Virus record (IMG/VR): IMGVR_UViG_3300028925_001825
Location: 1-28,660 of that record
Direction: 5' to 3' (one strand)
Origin: a virus
Length of the DNA stretch: 28,660 nt
Shown here in pieces: positions 14,443-23,138 of this stretch. Below the pieces are notes generated by a model. That model was given only the letters and a program-made list of their open reading frames with translations. It made no database searches and was not told the origin of the DNA. The position numbers and the translations under genes were made by a program. Numbering within the stretch: position 1 is the stretch's first letter; each line of letters opens with the position of its first letter.

Positions 14443-15339
14443 TTAAGAACCACAGCCAAACATAGCTAATGGGTCAGAAACACCAAACGAGTAACGTTCA
14501 CGAGCTTTATAACGACTGTTACCAGTGTCAAAATCCGCGTCCATAGACGTAGACATTTTTGAACGAGTAAAGTGCTTTAAGCCATTAGGGATGTCAGTGG
14601 TTAGAAACCAGTTCCCTGTGTCAGTTAAGTAATGGTTAACTGCGTATCCGCCGGGAACCACACCGTTGCTAACGATAGCATTGATGTCGTTATCAGCAGT
14701 ACCCACTCGACCCTCAGTCTCCAACAAACGAGTTGCAACGAATTGCAAGTCAGATGGGATAATGAGTTTCTTAGGACGTGCAGAGATTTTTAAGCCACGC
14801 TCGTCAGTCCACTTACCAATCTGAATAACTGCATTCTCAAGTGAAGTTTCGTTAAGGTCAACGTCACCACCACTGTTTGAGTTAACGCCACCAGATACTA
14901 ATGGATGAGCTGTGCCTATTAAAGACTCGCCATCACCATAAGTTTGGGTGAACGCAGTGTTCAGGATGTTAGCAGCTTTAACCTGCTTGGTGTACGCCAT
15001 AGCGCGAGCTAATGCTTTAGTGTAACGACCCGATAAAGAATCGTACAGGTTATCTTCAATCGCTTCTTCAGTGATTGCGAAACCCATAGCAACAGTTTCG
15101 TGCGTGTAGCGTGCAGTGAATGCTTCTTGCGCTGTATCGTATTCGATAGCCGCGCCTTCAGTCTTAGTGCCTGCTGCGCCGAAGCCAGACAATTTAGTTT
15201 CTTCCTCAAACGAACGGTCAGAAGTCTCTGTTTCAAAGATTTCTTTATGCTCTTCACCGTACTTGGCATACTCTAAACCAAATAAGGCGTTAAGGCCGGG
15301 TAATAACTCTTTAAGGAGCTGGGATCTTGAAATAGCCAT
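14443..15339 (-). CDS. Major capsid protein, HK97-fold (Mu gpT-like family)
   Basis: The 298-aa protein has the order expected of this capsid family: an N-terminal helix (LLKELLPGLNALFGLEYAKY), an IFETETSDRSFEEETKLSGFG segment, EGAAIEYDTAQEAFTARYTH (extended arm / E-loop region), FAITEEAIEDNLYDSL, then the long spine-like helix region with AMAYTKQVKAANILNTAF. Then come DGESLIGTAHPLVSGG and SARPKKLIIPSDLQFVATRLLE (P-domain), and NHYLTDTGNWFLTTDIPNG near the end. Shell assembly is inferred from the family. A scaffold-like protein is encoded upstream and a decoration-like protein immediately before it. AGAGG lies about 10 bases before the ATG. A terminator follows, as expected for the most abundant product of the operon. 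Confidence 0.93.
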   Translation of the reverse strand: MAISRSQLLKELLPGLNALFGLEYAKYGEEHKEIFETETSDRSFEEETKLSGFGAAGTKTEGAAIEYDTAQEAFTARYTHETVAMGFAITEEAIEDNLYDSLSGRYTKALARAMAYTKQVKAANILNTAFTQTYGDGESLIGTAHPLVSGGVNSNSGGDVDLNETSLENAVIQIGKWTDERGLKISARPKKLIIPSDLQFVATRLLETEGRVGTADNDINAIVSNGVVPGGYAVNHYLTDTGNWFLTTDIPNGLKHFTRSKMSTSMDADFDTGNSRYKARERYSFGVSDPLAMFGCGS

Positions 15340-15352
15340 TGTTTAATATCCT

Positions 15353-15976
15353 CTATTCGCTTACTACGCCAGTACCAAATAAATGGTATGGAGCGTTAAT
15401 TTTAACTAATAAGTCAGTTTTCGCATCACCAGCTACTGAGTCGCCGCGATCAGACGTACCAACAATTTTAAAGCCTTTAGTAGCAGTACTTGCTGCGCCT
15501 ACTGCCATATTAGACTTACCAGTAACTGTGTTTACTGAACTGGTCGCGTTCTGTGCCGCAGAAAACGTCACGTTTTGACCGATGTCTGTGTCAGGAACAG
15601 CGCCAGTTGACTGAACTTGGTAAGTTACACCCGGGTCAGTTACAACGTAAGCGATGATTTTAGTACCAGTTGGAGCCGCTGTAGTTGTAGGAAAGAACTG
15701 GTCAAATACTAACTGACCTTGCGCGTTCACATATTCACAACCAACAAATACACCTGCCGCACCGCCGCCGTTTACAGCGAAGTTGTTGGTAGTTATATCT
15801 GCACCTGTACCAGTAGCAATCTCAATTCGACCGCCGTCTAATTTTACTAAAGAACCAAAGCCAATGTTATTGGCAAGTCCTGAAGCAATTTGAAACGCAT
15901 CGCGAGCGCCGTTATAGGCAGACCCGTCAGCATTTTTTACGGGAACTAGCCCGTATGGAGAAGCTGTAGAAGCCAT
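15353..15976 (-). CDS. Head decoration-like protein (207 aa)
   Basis: The start (ASTASPYGLVPVKNADGSAYNGARDAFQIASGLANNIGFGSLV) is characteristic of small beta-rich head proteins encoded just upstream of phage major capsid genes: APYG(F/L)xPV followed by a Gly-Ser/Ala-Arg loop and a GDxV-like turn. The body is Gly/Thr/Ala-rich with many short strands and ends NAPYHLFGTGVVSE. It has a strong AGAGG ribosome site. It is encoded 13 bases before the capsid gene and would be made at comparable levels. It probably stabilises the expanded shell; this is inferred from family pattern and position. Confidence 0.8.
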   Translation of the reverse strand: MASTASPYGLVPVKNADGSAYNGARDAFQIASGLANNIGFGSLVKLDGGRIEIATGTGADITTNNFAVNGGGAAGVFVGCEYVNAQGQLVFDQFFPTTTAAPTGTKIIAYVVTDPGVTYQVQSTGAVPDTDIGQNVTFSAAQNATSSVNTVTGKSNMAVGAASTATKGFKIVGTSDRGDSVAGDAKTDLLVKINAPYHLFGTGVVSE

Positions 15977-16010
15977 TTTAGAATTCCTCTAAAAATTAAG
16001 TTATGTCTGT

Positions 16011-16457
16011 TTAGCCTTTGCCAAACGAGACGTTCGATTTCCTATCATTAAAGATAGGCATTCGTGGATCATTTTCACGCATCAAGTTGTTATCCACTGC
16101 TGCCATCTGATTACTAGTCTGCTCGGCGTAGTATGCTCTACGCTGCTGTAACATCTCATCAGGCATCTTACATAGCATTAGACCGCCAATAACAATATTA
16201 TCTTTGAACTTATCGCTCTCAGTAATAACCATTGTGATCTCGGGGTGGTCTTCTGCACGTACGGGTGTCCAACCTTCGCGTAATTTTGAGTTAATGTTAC
16301 CGGCATCGGTAGCGCCTAACGTACTAATACGAACCCATTTGAACGCATACCCCGGTTCTGGGGTTGGATCAGGTAGTAAACTTGGGGCTTCCCATTGTTT
16401 AGGGGCCGCAGTTTTCTCACGGGTTTCTTGGTCGCGTTTGATTCTATTATCAGCCAT
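16011..16457 (-). CDS. Conserved phage structural-region protein (148 aa)
   Basis: Visible conserved pattern: WEAPSLLPDPTPEPGYAFKWVRIST near residues 22-46, REGWTPVRAEDHPEI at about 60-74, then FKDNIVIGGLMLCKMPDEM, RRAYYAEQTSNQMAAVD and a final KSNVSFGKG. This block order is one I recall from an uncharacterised protein encoded between scaffold and capsid genes in marine phages. The ATG at 16457 is preferred because GAGGA lies 9 bases upstream; an ATG at 16466 would touch that ribosome site. The upstream gene ends one base before the start. A head-assembly role is inferred from position. No enzymatic motif is visible. Confidence 0.8.
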   Translation of the reverse strand: MADNRIKRDQETREKTAAPKQWEAPSLLPDPTPEPGYAFKWVRISTLGATDAGNINSKLREGWTPVRAEDHPEITMVITESDKFKDNIVIGGLMLCKMPDEMLQQRRAYYAEQTSNQMAAVDNNLMRENDPRMPIFNDRKSNVSFGKG

Positions 16458-16458
16458 G

Positions 16459-17445
16459 TTACACATTCCTCATATCTTGAACTAGTTGTTTGGCGTACTG
16501 CTCATTAGACAGTCCCAAACGTTTGGCAAGCCGTACTTGTGTTTGCGTTAAAGTGACCTTTTTAGGGGCCGTGCTCCGCGTAGCGGGGGCAACCACATTA
16601 GCTCGTTTCTTTTTCGGTGCATCCTCGAACTTGTCGGGGAAGATTTGTCGCATACGAGTATCGATCTTCTCGTAGTATTCATCACTGTCAGTACTCGTAC
16701 CTTCAGCAATGAGTTTGTTGTGTACGCCCATTGCTAGGCTGTTCATCTCTAGGTCTGTTTCAAACCAAGGATTTTTAGCTACCCATGCTTCAGCACGTTT
16801 GTTGTCTTGTGCTGAGGCGTTGTCAGGTATTGTTACACTAGAAGTATCCTCTTGTAAAGGCTCAGGCTTGAAGTTTTGTAACTTATCAGCCTTTATCTTC
16901 GCGGATGTTAACTTATCCTGCGCTTCCATGACTTTATCAGAGTCCCCAGCGTCATAGGCCATCTTGTACTGCTTTTTAGCAGTTAGTACTTCGATAGCAG
17001 AACTTCGCTTGGCTTGCTCTAACAAGGCTCCTCGGTTCTTATTCACATCACCTTTTAAAGTTTTGTTTTCTTCGGCCAATTTTTGTGCAAACGCAACAGC
17101 TTCTTGGCGCTCACGTTCAGCCGATTCTTTAGCCCGGCGCTCGTCGTGATAACCTTTCTGGATTTTGTTAATACGCTTTTTAACTTTAGAAGAGTAACCT
17201 TCAAGCTCTTGCTCAGTCACATCTACAGGTGCTTCTGAAGCCTCACGCCCTTGGTCTTCTTTAGGGGTGTCATCGACGATTTCAATATCATCATCTTCTT
17301 CGATTTCGACTTCTTGCTCCTTTTTATAGTCGTCCTCGGTTTTCTTACCACTAAGGTCGATCTCTATGGAACCCGAATCTTCAATTTCAGTGTCTTTATC
17401 CTCACTTTCGTGGGGGAATTCGTACTTAACTTCTTCAAATGGCAT
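16459..17445 (-). CDS. Scaffold-like acidic coiled-coil protein (328 aa)
   Basis: The N-terminal 70 residues are very acidic (for example EVEIEEDDDIEIVDDTPKED), followed by a long charged coiled coil (KVKKRINKIQKGYHDERRAKE, then AVAFAQKLAEENKTLKGDV). A less charged C-terminal region follows (AWVAKNPWFETDLEMNSLAMG), with a basic tail (KKKRANVV, then TQVRLAKRLGLSNEQYAKQL). This composition, length and position between portal and capsid genes are those of podovirus and HK97-type scaffolding proteins, whose basic C-terminus binds the capsid subunit. I chose the ATG at 17445 (MPFEEVKYEF), which has AAGGAG at a proper distance; the frame extends 21 codons upstream without such a site. Confidence 0.82.
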   Translation of the reverse strand: MPFEEVKYEFPHESEDKDTEIEDSGSIEIDLSGKKTEDDYKKEQEVEIEEDDDIEIVDDTPKEDQGREASEAPVDVTEQELEGYSSKVKKRINKIQKGYHDERRAKESAERERQEAVAFAQKLAEENKTLKGDVNKNRGALLEQAKRSSAIEVLTAKKQYKMAYDAGDSDKVMEAQDKLTSAKIKADKLQNFKPEPLQEDTSSVTIPDNASAQDNKRAEAWVAKNPWFETDLEMNSLAMGVHNKLIAEGTSTDSDEYYEKIDTRMRQIFPDKFEDAPKKKRANVVAPATRSTAPKKVTLTQTQVRLAKRLGLSNEQYAKQLVQDMRNV

Positions 17446-17455
17446 GATGTTCTCC

Positions 17456-17854
17456 TTACGCGTGCGTGATGCCACGAGGGTCGCCAATAACGGCCTCAAT
17501 GGAATCATCGTTCATTAAACGGTACTCTTTACCAGATACAGTAAAGCGCGTTCCAGTGTTCATACGAAACATTACGTAGTCCCCGACTTTGCACCATGGT
17601 TCACCACCAAATCGGTCTTTGTCGGTATAGGCTTGTTCGCCCATATCTATCACAATGCCCATAATAGACATGATGTACTCACGTTTAAGTACAGAGTCAG
17701 TCTTGATAAGACCACCTTCATACTCAGTTTCTACTTCAGGTAGTGCTACCAGCACGCGGTAGCCTACAGGTTTAGGGAGTTGCGCCTCGAAAAGCGCTTC
17801 TTCCTGTTCTTTCCGTATGTGCGGAGGCACAGCGAGGATTGAATCAGTCATCAT
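17456..17854 (-). CDS. GroES-like co-chaperonin (Cpn10 family, 132 aa)
   Basis: A Cpn10-like domain occupies about residues 27-128: KPVGYRVLVALPEVETEYEGGLIKTD at the start, IMGIVIDMGEQAY in the middle, CKVGDYVMFRMNTGTRFTVSGKEYRLMNDDSI at the end. The strand order and the VGDYV-type motif match GroES, which caps host GroEL. GGLI (residues 47-50) sits where GroES has its mobile-loop GGIVL; the third hydrophobic residue of that contact appears to be Lys here. A 26-residue N-terminal extension is present. The gene lies between portal and scaffold, as expected for a factor that helps fold the capsid protein. T4 gp31 is the classical phage precedent. Start could be at 17854 or one codon later. Confidence 0.85.
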   Translation of the reverse strand: MMTDSILAVPPHIRKEQEEALFEAQLPKPVGYRVLVALPEVETEYEGGLIKTDSVLKREYIMSIMGIVIDMGEQAYTDKDRFGGEPWCKVGDYVMFRMNTGTRFTVSGKEYRLMNDDSIEAVIGDPRGITHA

Positions 17855-18041
17855 CTTCTTCCAAATAGTTTTTAGCGAGGTCTTCGATATGGTTTAGACA
17901 GGCATCGTATCCTCGGGTTTTACCTGTTAGTTCCCTGTATTCAGCGAAGTCTTTAGCCCCGCCTCCACAGAGAAATTCTTGCAAGGATGCTTTATCCTCG
18001 TTAACTTTGTCGCGCAGTACGTCAAATACTGTTTTAGCCAT
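17844..18041 (-). CDS. Small acidic-tail protein between portal and co-chaperonin genes (65 aa)
   Basis: The product is a small helical protein: VFDVLRDKVNEDKASLQEFLCGGGAKDFAEYREL, then TGKTRGYDACLNHIEDLAKNYLEEDDD. The pattern FL-GGGAKD-AEYRE-TG-RG...I-DL...EEDD is one I recall from tiny conserved proteins encoded beside portal genes in many phages. No function is known. It overlaps both neighbours: TAATG with the portal stop and 11 bases with the co-chaperonin gene. It may take part in portal or capsid assembly, which is inference from its invariable-looking neighbourhood. Confidence 0.8.
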   Translation of the reverse strand: MAKTVFDVLRDKVNEDKASLQEFLCGGGAKDFAEYRELTGKTRGYDACLNHIEDLAKNYLEEDDD

Positions 18042-20602
18042 TACTTGTTACCTTTTGGTTTGTTAAAGAACCTGTCCATAGTTTCTCTACGTTTAATATC
18101 TGCGGCTTGTTCTTGTTTGTCCGCTCGCTCGTTGGTAGCTTTCATCACATCTAGGTCTACCTTGGTAGTGTCGCGGCGACGGTCTGCGGACATCTTAGCT
18201 CCCGCTTTACGCTCGTCTAACTCCAACTCAGCTTGTTCTATCTGCATCTTCATCTCAGCTAACTTGGCGTCTAACGTTAGTTTCTGCTGTGCGAGTTGTG
18301 CGTCAGTCTTATCTTTCATAGCCTTACGCTGAGCTTCCGCTTGCGCTGCTTGGGCGTCTGTCTGATCTCTCTGCATCTTACGCTGCACTTCTTGCTGTTT
18401 GGTTTGCTGCTCTTGCTGCTGTAACTGGAACACAGGGTCTTTAGCTTGTTCTTGCGCTTTCTTACCTGCGGCTTGTTTCTTGTGTCCTTCGGTTAACTGC
18501 TTACCTGCGTCCGCTACTAGGCGAGACAGGTTAACTTCAACCTCTTCTGGAAGCTCACTGTTAGGCGGCGTTAAGCCAAAGCCCAACTTCTCTTCCATCT
18601 GCTGTCTATATAAGAAGGCTGTATGCTCAGCGATGTGGGCTTGGATAGCGCCCATAATCTGTTTGGCTTGTGGGTTTTGGCCAATCATTTGAGCTATCAT
18701 CGGGTCTTCCATAAACGACTTGTGGGCGTCAATGTGAGCTTGATGATCTTGGTATATAAACGCTTGGACAGGCTTTCCAGTTAAGAAGCCCATGTTTTCA
18801 CTGATTGGGTCTGTAGGCTCTGCATCTTCCGATGTAGGTACTAACTTCTCAGCGTTCTTAACACCTAGCACATCAATCATCTGGCGATGTAGCTGTGGTA
18901 AGTCATATATCTGCGGTGCTTGAGACGACATCTGTAGGACTGTCTGGTACTGGACAACACGTTGTGCCATGGTTGTGTTGTTAGGATCACTTACAGGTAT
19001 AACCTCAGTCATCTCGTAGTCTGAACGTTTTGCGTTAACTTCCCCACGATGAGGTTGGTACTTATATGAGGCGGGGGCGTGCTCAGCCATTAGTTCTTTA
19101 AGTAACTTAAACTCTTGCTTCATGGAGTAATGCACACGTGCTTGCACCGCAGCCATAGGCTTGAGCGTACGCTCTAGGATTGCAAGAGTCGTGCCAACTG
19201 GGGCATTAGCGGACATATCTGAGATGTCCATGTCACTAATAGCACCTAGACGGCGGCCTTCAGTCGTAATCTTGTCCAGTAACGCAAGCAATGTTTGGCT
19301 TGGTTCTTTGTACGGTAGCGGCATGATGTTGTCGCGAATCGCACCAGACGGCACATCGACATCCTTCCACTCCCCCGGCTCAATCGGCGTATCATCACCT
19401 TTTATACGTAGCCCACGGGCCTTCAAGCCACCCGGCAGGTTAGATAATGTACCTGCGTCAACTAACTGGCGGATGATAGACGTACCTGCGCGTGCGTAGC
19501 CACCAATGATATGGATTAGACCCATACCGTAGAAACCAAAGCCCGGGACGTACGTGTAGTGTACAAAGTGTTGACGCTTCATATATAAGTCGTCGTCTTC
19601 GTCCCAGTTACGGCGTATGGAGAGTACTGCATAATTCCCACGCTCGATGGTGACAACGTACGGTTTAGCGATCTCGTCTTCATCGTCGTCTAATGCTTCT
19701 ATAAACAAGTCAACGTGTACTTCATACAATGTAAAGCGGTCATCATCGCTTATTGAGTAGCCACCTTCTTCTGCCTTACGTTCTTCGATGTCGGTACTAA
19801 ACGGTGCTGGCTCCCCTAACTCGATGTCTAAGTAAAACCCCGTAGCTTGCAGCTTTCTCATTTCATTTTTAGTTTTACGCATTACATGAGTAACACGCTC
19901 GGCAGTCTCTATAGTAGACGCACCATAAGGCACGATTACATCTTCAGCGGGTATATATGTAGCGCATGGACGACCCATAGTCGGCTCGTAGTAAACTTTC
20001 TTAAAAGCAGAGCCTGATAGACCTAAAGAGTATAAGAGGCGCTCGTGCTCTGGGCGATACTCAACCATGTTCTCGGTAAGTTCGTAGTTCATGTCAGCGC
20101 GCACGCGTTCTGCTGCTTCCAATTTATCTTTATCTTCTAGGCCCAGAACCTTAGTCTTAACGGGGCCAGCGGCAGGAAACGTCTCAGACATAGCTTCGGC
20201 TTGAAACCGGATAGCTGCTTCAGCAAGTACCGTAGAGTACACACCACAGGCGTTTTCCCACGGCTCTGTACGTTCTTCGTACTTAAACCCGAGTATGTCA
20301 AGCCCGTCAACGTAGGTATCTGCCCACTCTTTGCGGCTATGTACATCGGACTCAACTGACTGTAAAAGAGAATGAGAAATATATTCCAACTCTTCCTTAT
20401 CTAACTCTTCAGCTAGGTTATCGTTGAATTCGTTATCTCCACGTTCCTTGACGTCAGGCATGAGCGATACTTCTACGCTGCCATCGCTTAACGTAACTTC
20501 TTCTGGGTTAAGAATATCTATCTCCAGAGCGCCTGCAAGATCGTCATCTATGCCCTCGTCTATGCCTTGTGGTGCCTGATATAAACTTTTTTCAATTGCC
20601 AT
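18041..20602 (-). CDS. Portal protein (853 aa)
   Basis: The large portal subunit forms the dodecameric channel at one head vertex through which DNA is packaged and ejected. Recognisable regions are an N-terminal acidic segment, RKEWADTYVDGLDILGFKYEERTEPWENACGVYSTVLAEA, the wing region with AFKKVYYEPTMGRPCATYIPAEDVIVPYGA, and the core with NIMPLPYKEPSQTLLALLDKI, ISDMDISDMSANAPVGTTLAILERT and MAAVQARVHYSMKQEFKLLKE. The last 170 residues are Gln/Ala/Lys-rich coiled coil (the barrel or a scaffold-binding tail). Length is large but usual for podovirus-like portals with a C-terminal barrel. AAGG lies upstream of the ATG. It follows the terminase genes and precedes the 65-aa gene. Confidence 0.9.
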   Translation of the reverse strand: MAIEKSLYQAPQGIDEGIDDDLAGALEIDILNPEEVTLSDGSVEVSLMPDVKERGDNEFNDNLAEELDKEELEYISHSLLQSVESDVHSRKEWADTYVDGLDILGFKYEERTEPWENACGVYSTVLAEAAIRFQAEAMSETFPAAGPVKTKVLGLEDKDKLEAAERVRADMNYELTENMVEYRPEHERLLYSLGLSGSAFKKVYYEPTMGRPCATYIPAEDVIVPYGASTIETAERVTHVMRKTKNEMRKLQATGFYLDIELGEPAPFSTDIEERKAEEGGYSISDDDRFTLYEVHVDLFIEALDDDEDEIAKPYVVTIERGNYAVLSIRRNWDEDDDLYMKRQHFVHYTYVPGFGFYGMGLIHIIGGYARAGTSIIRQLVDAGTLSNLPGGLKARGLRIKGDDTPIEPGEWKDVDVPSGAIRDNIMPLPYKEPSQTLLALLDKITTEGRRLGAISDMDISDMSANAPVGTTLAILERTLKPMAAVQARVHYSMKQEFKLLKELMAEHAPASYKYQPHRGEVNAKRSDYEMTEVIPVSDPNNTTMAQRVVQYQTVLQMSSQAPQIYDLPQLHRQMIDVLGVKNAEKLVPTSEDAEPTDPISENMGFLTGKPVQAFIYQDHQAHIDAHKSFMEDPMIAQMIGQNPQAKQIMGAIQAHIAEHTAFLYRQQMEEKLGFGLTPPNSELPEEVEVNLSRLVADAGKQLTEGHKKQAAGKKAQEQAKDPVFQLQQQEQQTKQQEVQRKMQRDQTDAQAAQAEAQRKAMKDKTDAQLAQQKLTLDAKLAEMKMQIEQAELELDERKAGAKMSADRRRDTTKVDLDVMKATNERADKQEQAADIKRRETMDRFFNKPKGNK

Positions 20603-20607
20603 TATTT

Positions 20608-20763
20608 TTACCTTTTTAATTTGCCTTCACGTACTAGCTTGTCACCCTGCGCCTTGGGAATAGACCCGCTACCGTAATTAGTTAAATAGTTTTTACCGTC
20701 ACCGGAAACGCCAACTATACGCTTGTCCCCAGCTACCGATCCACCTCTGTTATACCTTTTCAT
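20608..20763 (-). CDS. Small basic protein between terminase and portal genes (51 aa)
   Basis: A short frame from ATG at 20763 to TAA at 20608-20610 encodes a Gly/Lys/Arg-rich peptide. It starts MKRYNRGGSVAGDKRIVGVS and ends KLVREGKLKR. Its ATG overlaps the terminase stop as TAATG, and its own 3' end supplies the AAAAGG ribosome site of the portal gene, which argues for genuine translation. The KRYNRGG opening resembles the RxYYKxGG starts of the basic-protein island further down the operon. Function unknown. Confidence 0.72.
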   Translation of the reverse strand: MKRYNRGGSVAGDKRIVGVSGDGKNYLTNYGSGSIPKAQGDKLVREGKLKR

Positions 20764-22313
20764 TAGTAGTATCCGCCCCTACGCGAAGATTTGAATTGTT
20801 TTATCTCGTCTTGTTCATCTGTGGGTAGTCGTATAAACCCACCTTGTCTAAATCGCATTAGCGCCATTACCATGGAGTCAACTAAGTCATCGTTACTAGC
20901 GAACGGGAAGCCCGCTACTTCATCTACAAGCTCTTCAGCCCAGCGCGTAGCTGGAACCCAGCACAGCCCCGAAGCCACAATATCTGTTACAGAATTCAAA
21001 CGTGCTAGCTTATCGCCTGAACCCCTGTGTGGAGTAAACTCCGATACGGGTAGTCCCATACGGCGCATCTCTTGGTATATAGCTACACCGGAACTCTTCT
21101 TCTCCACGATAAACGCATCGGGGTTCCAAGCCCCGTACTCTTCCATGCACATATCTTTCAGCTCTGGAAACTCCATCCTTCTCTTTATACTATTTAAGAG
21201 CATGATGTTGTACGCGTTAGTCTCTTCATTCATAAAGACGCCCCACGTGGTCAGTGCCGTGTAATCCGCACGGTTGTGCTTCTCTGCCGCCGAATCCAAC
21301 GACATGATTATAAACTCACACGCGGGAGGGCTTTCTCCGCCCCACATCTGCCACCACTCACGTTTTACAAGTGCTGCTTCTTGCGATGTGGGCTGCTGCT
21401 GGTACTGAGCGTTCCACTGGAAGTTAGGCATCGACGCTTTGGTACGTAACAACGCTTCTAAGTCAAAGAACTCCGGCCATAGCGGTTTTTCCACTATTTG
21501 CCCAGTCTCTTTATCTTCTATTTCTAGTATTGCGGGAAATTCGATCACTTCGTACTGGTCAGACCGCTCATTATTGACCATATCCTTAATTACACGGCCA
21601 GTCAGGTCATCCATATGCCATCTGGTCTGTATAATAGCCACTCGACCCCCCGGCATAAGCCGAGTTCGGGCACCAAACGTGTACCATTCGTACGCTTTCT
21701 CAAAAACAGAGAAGTTACCGTTGATAACGTCCTGCTCCGAGTGCGGATCATCAATTAATAGTAAGTCAGCACCCCGTCCCGCTAGTGCTGATCCCACACC
21801 ACAGGCGTAATACTCGCCTCCGACGCTAGTGTTCCACCGTCCGGCTGATTTAGAGTCTTTAGACAGGCCAACTGTAGGGAAGATGGCTGCAAATGCCTCA
21901 CTAGAGATCAAATTTCGCACTTTACGCCCAAAATCTACTGCTAAATCGGTGGTGTGGGATACCATCATGACTTTTTTGTCGGGATTTCGCCCTAAAAACC
22001 ACGCTGGGTAGAAAATAGACACTAGTTGGGACTTACCATGACGTGGTGGTATGTTTACACACACCCTATCACGTGTCCCGGCTTCAATAGCCATAAGTTC
22101 GTCGGCCAAAATCCTGTGGTGCTTACCCACTAGGAAGTCAGGCATCATTAACTTAGCAAATTCTATAAGGTCATCGTACGCAGCAGCGTTAGCTTCGCGC
22201 CCATCAAGCTCATCCACAATAGTATTAATCTCAGTGACTTCATCATCTGAGTAATTATCGAGGTTGTCCAACATTACTTGGACTTCTGCTCTTGTGAAGT
22301 TAGTCGTCGTCAT
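20763..22313 (-). CDS. terL: Terminase large subunit (packaging ATPase-nuclease, 516 aa)
   Basis: The N-terminal ATPase has Walker A PPRHGKS at residues 89-95, the QTRWHMDDLTG coupling-type motif at about 229-239, and Walker B LLLIDDP at 184-190 with an adjacent acidic cluster. The C-terminal RNase H-like nuclease has its first Asp in IMSLDSA (D340), an acidic residue in FIVEKKS (E404) and a late Asp in NDDLVDSM (D479). It packages DNA into the prohead through the portal. I prefer the ATG at 22313; the frame extends to a TTG at 22337 inside the upstream gene. The 14-base overlap with the small terminase gene indicates coupling. A short 51-aa gene separates it from the portal. Confidence 0.95.
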   Translation of the reverse strand: MTTTNFTRAEVQVMLDNLDNYSDDEVTEINTIVDELDGREANAAAYDDLIEFAKLMMPDFLVGKHHRILADELMAIEAGTRDRVCVNIPPRHGKSQLVSIFYPAWFLGRNPDKKVMMVSHTTDLAVDFGRKVRNLISSEAFAAIFPTVGLSKDSKSAGRWNTSVGGEYYACGVGSALAGRGADLLLIDDPHSEQDVINGNFSVFEKAYEWYTFGARTRLMPGGRVAIIQTRWHMDDLTGRVIKDMVNNERSDQYEVIEFPAILEIEDKETGQIVEKPLWPEFFDLEALLRTKASMPNFQWNAQYQQQPTSQEAALVKREWWQMWGGESPPACEFIIMSLDSAAEKHNRADYTALTTWGVFMNEETNAYNIMLLNSIKRRMEFPELKDMCMEEYGAWNPDAFIVEKKSSGVAIYQEMRRMGLPVSEFTPHRGSGDKLARLNSVTDIVASGLCWVPATRWAEELVDEVAGFPFASNDDLVDSMVMALMRFRQGGFIRLPTDEQDEIKQFKSSRRGGYY

Positions 22314-22908
22314 AGATTGTGTCGTCTTCTTCACCAAATGCTTCAGTTATACTGAGAGGTTTGCTTTCAACAACTACTGCGTCTTCTATTTCTTCGGGGT
22401 TTACGAGTTTTTCTAACTTGCCACGCAGTTTCTCGCGTAGGTCGTCACTTGATTGGTGGGTAATCGTCACTTCTGACTTCTCTGCGAACAGTCCTACGTC
22501 CGATACCTTGCCTAGTAGCTCTAAAGCACGTAGCCGTATCTTGGCATCAGGGTTCTCCGTCTCTAGCACTAGCTTGTTGGTTACTAGGTGCCTTATATGC
22601 ACAGAGTTTGTAACCACGGATTGGCCGAATTCAGTAAGTATACTGTCAGTTAATATAAGAGAAGCTGGGCGTAGTTTCGCCATGTTTGTAGGGGTAGCCT
22701 TCTTGGAAGTGTGTACAGGGTTACCTGCATAGGCAGTGGCTAATGCTGCGGCTGTGTCTTTATCTTCCTTAGTAGGTTCTATGTCCAACCCATGCTCCGC
22801 TAGGAATAGCGCCGTATTAGCAGCCGCACTCGCCGAAAGCGTGAGGTCGGTAAAAGGATTGTCATCCGAAATAGGCACGCCTAGTTCAGGTTCAATAGAT
22901 AAAGTCAT
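22300..22908 (-). CDS. Terminase small subunit-like protein (202 aa)
   Basis: The central part (TPTNMAKLRPASLILTDSILTEFG, then NSVHIRHLVTNKLVLETENPDAKIRLRALELLGKVSDVGLFAEKSE) matches a conserved family encoded directly before large terminase genes, with the hallmark RALE-LGKxxDVGLF. The C-terminus has a coiled-coil-like segment (SSDDLREKLRGKLEKLVNPEE) and an acidic end, suited to contacting the large subunit. It would recognise the packaging site and control the ATPase. It is the first gene of the leftward operon; a sigma70-like promoter lies 32-59 bases upstream. The N-terminal 60 residues are Ala/Asp-rich without clear motif. The small-terminase role is inferred from position and family pattern. 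Confidence 0.8.
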   Translation of the reverse strand: MTLSIEPELGVPISDDNPFTDLTLSASAAANTALFLAEHGLDIEPTKEDKDTAAALATAYAGNPVHTSKKATPTNMAKLRPASLILTDSILTEFGQSVVTNSVHIRHLVTNKLVLETENPDAKIRLRALELLGKVSDVGLFAEKSEVTITHQSSDDLREKLRGKLEKLVNPEEIEDAVVVESKPLSITEAFGEEDDTIYDDD

Positions 22909-22939
22909 AATGTTTCGCAGGTGTTAACCAGTTGGGACA

Positions 22940-22967
22940 AATATACTACAAAAAATTTTTTTGTCCA
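22940..22967 (-). promoter_or_regulatory. Leftward sigma70-like promoter for the late/packaging operon
   Basis: On the minus strand, -35 TGGACA (22962-22967) and -10 TATATT (22940-22945) are separated by 16 bases, each matching consensus at 5 of 6 positions. The start site would fall near 22933, about 25 bases before the small terminase ATG. An inverted repeat GGACAAA / TTTGTCC (22935-22941 and 22960-22966) spans both boxes and could be an operator. Confidence 0.65.
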
Positions 22968-23138
22968 GCGAATTACAATATAGGGGGGCTTCGTACCACA
23001 TAGGTGGTTAATAAGTAACCAGAAACGTATGGATTTGAGAAAAAAGCAAATTATTCGTGTAAATTAGGATTATACAGGCGCGCGGGACTTTGCTGTACAA
23101 AGCGGGGGTGCACCCCCCGTACCCTCTCAATATGGCCA

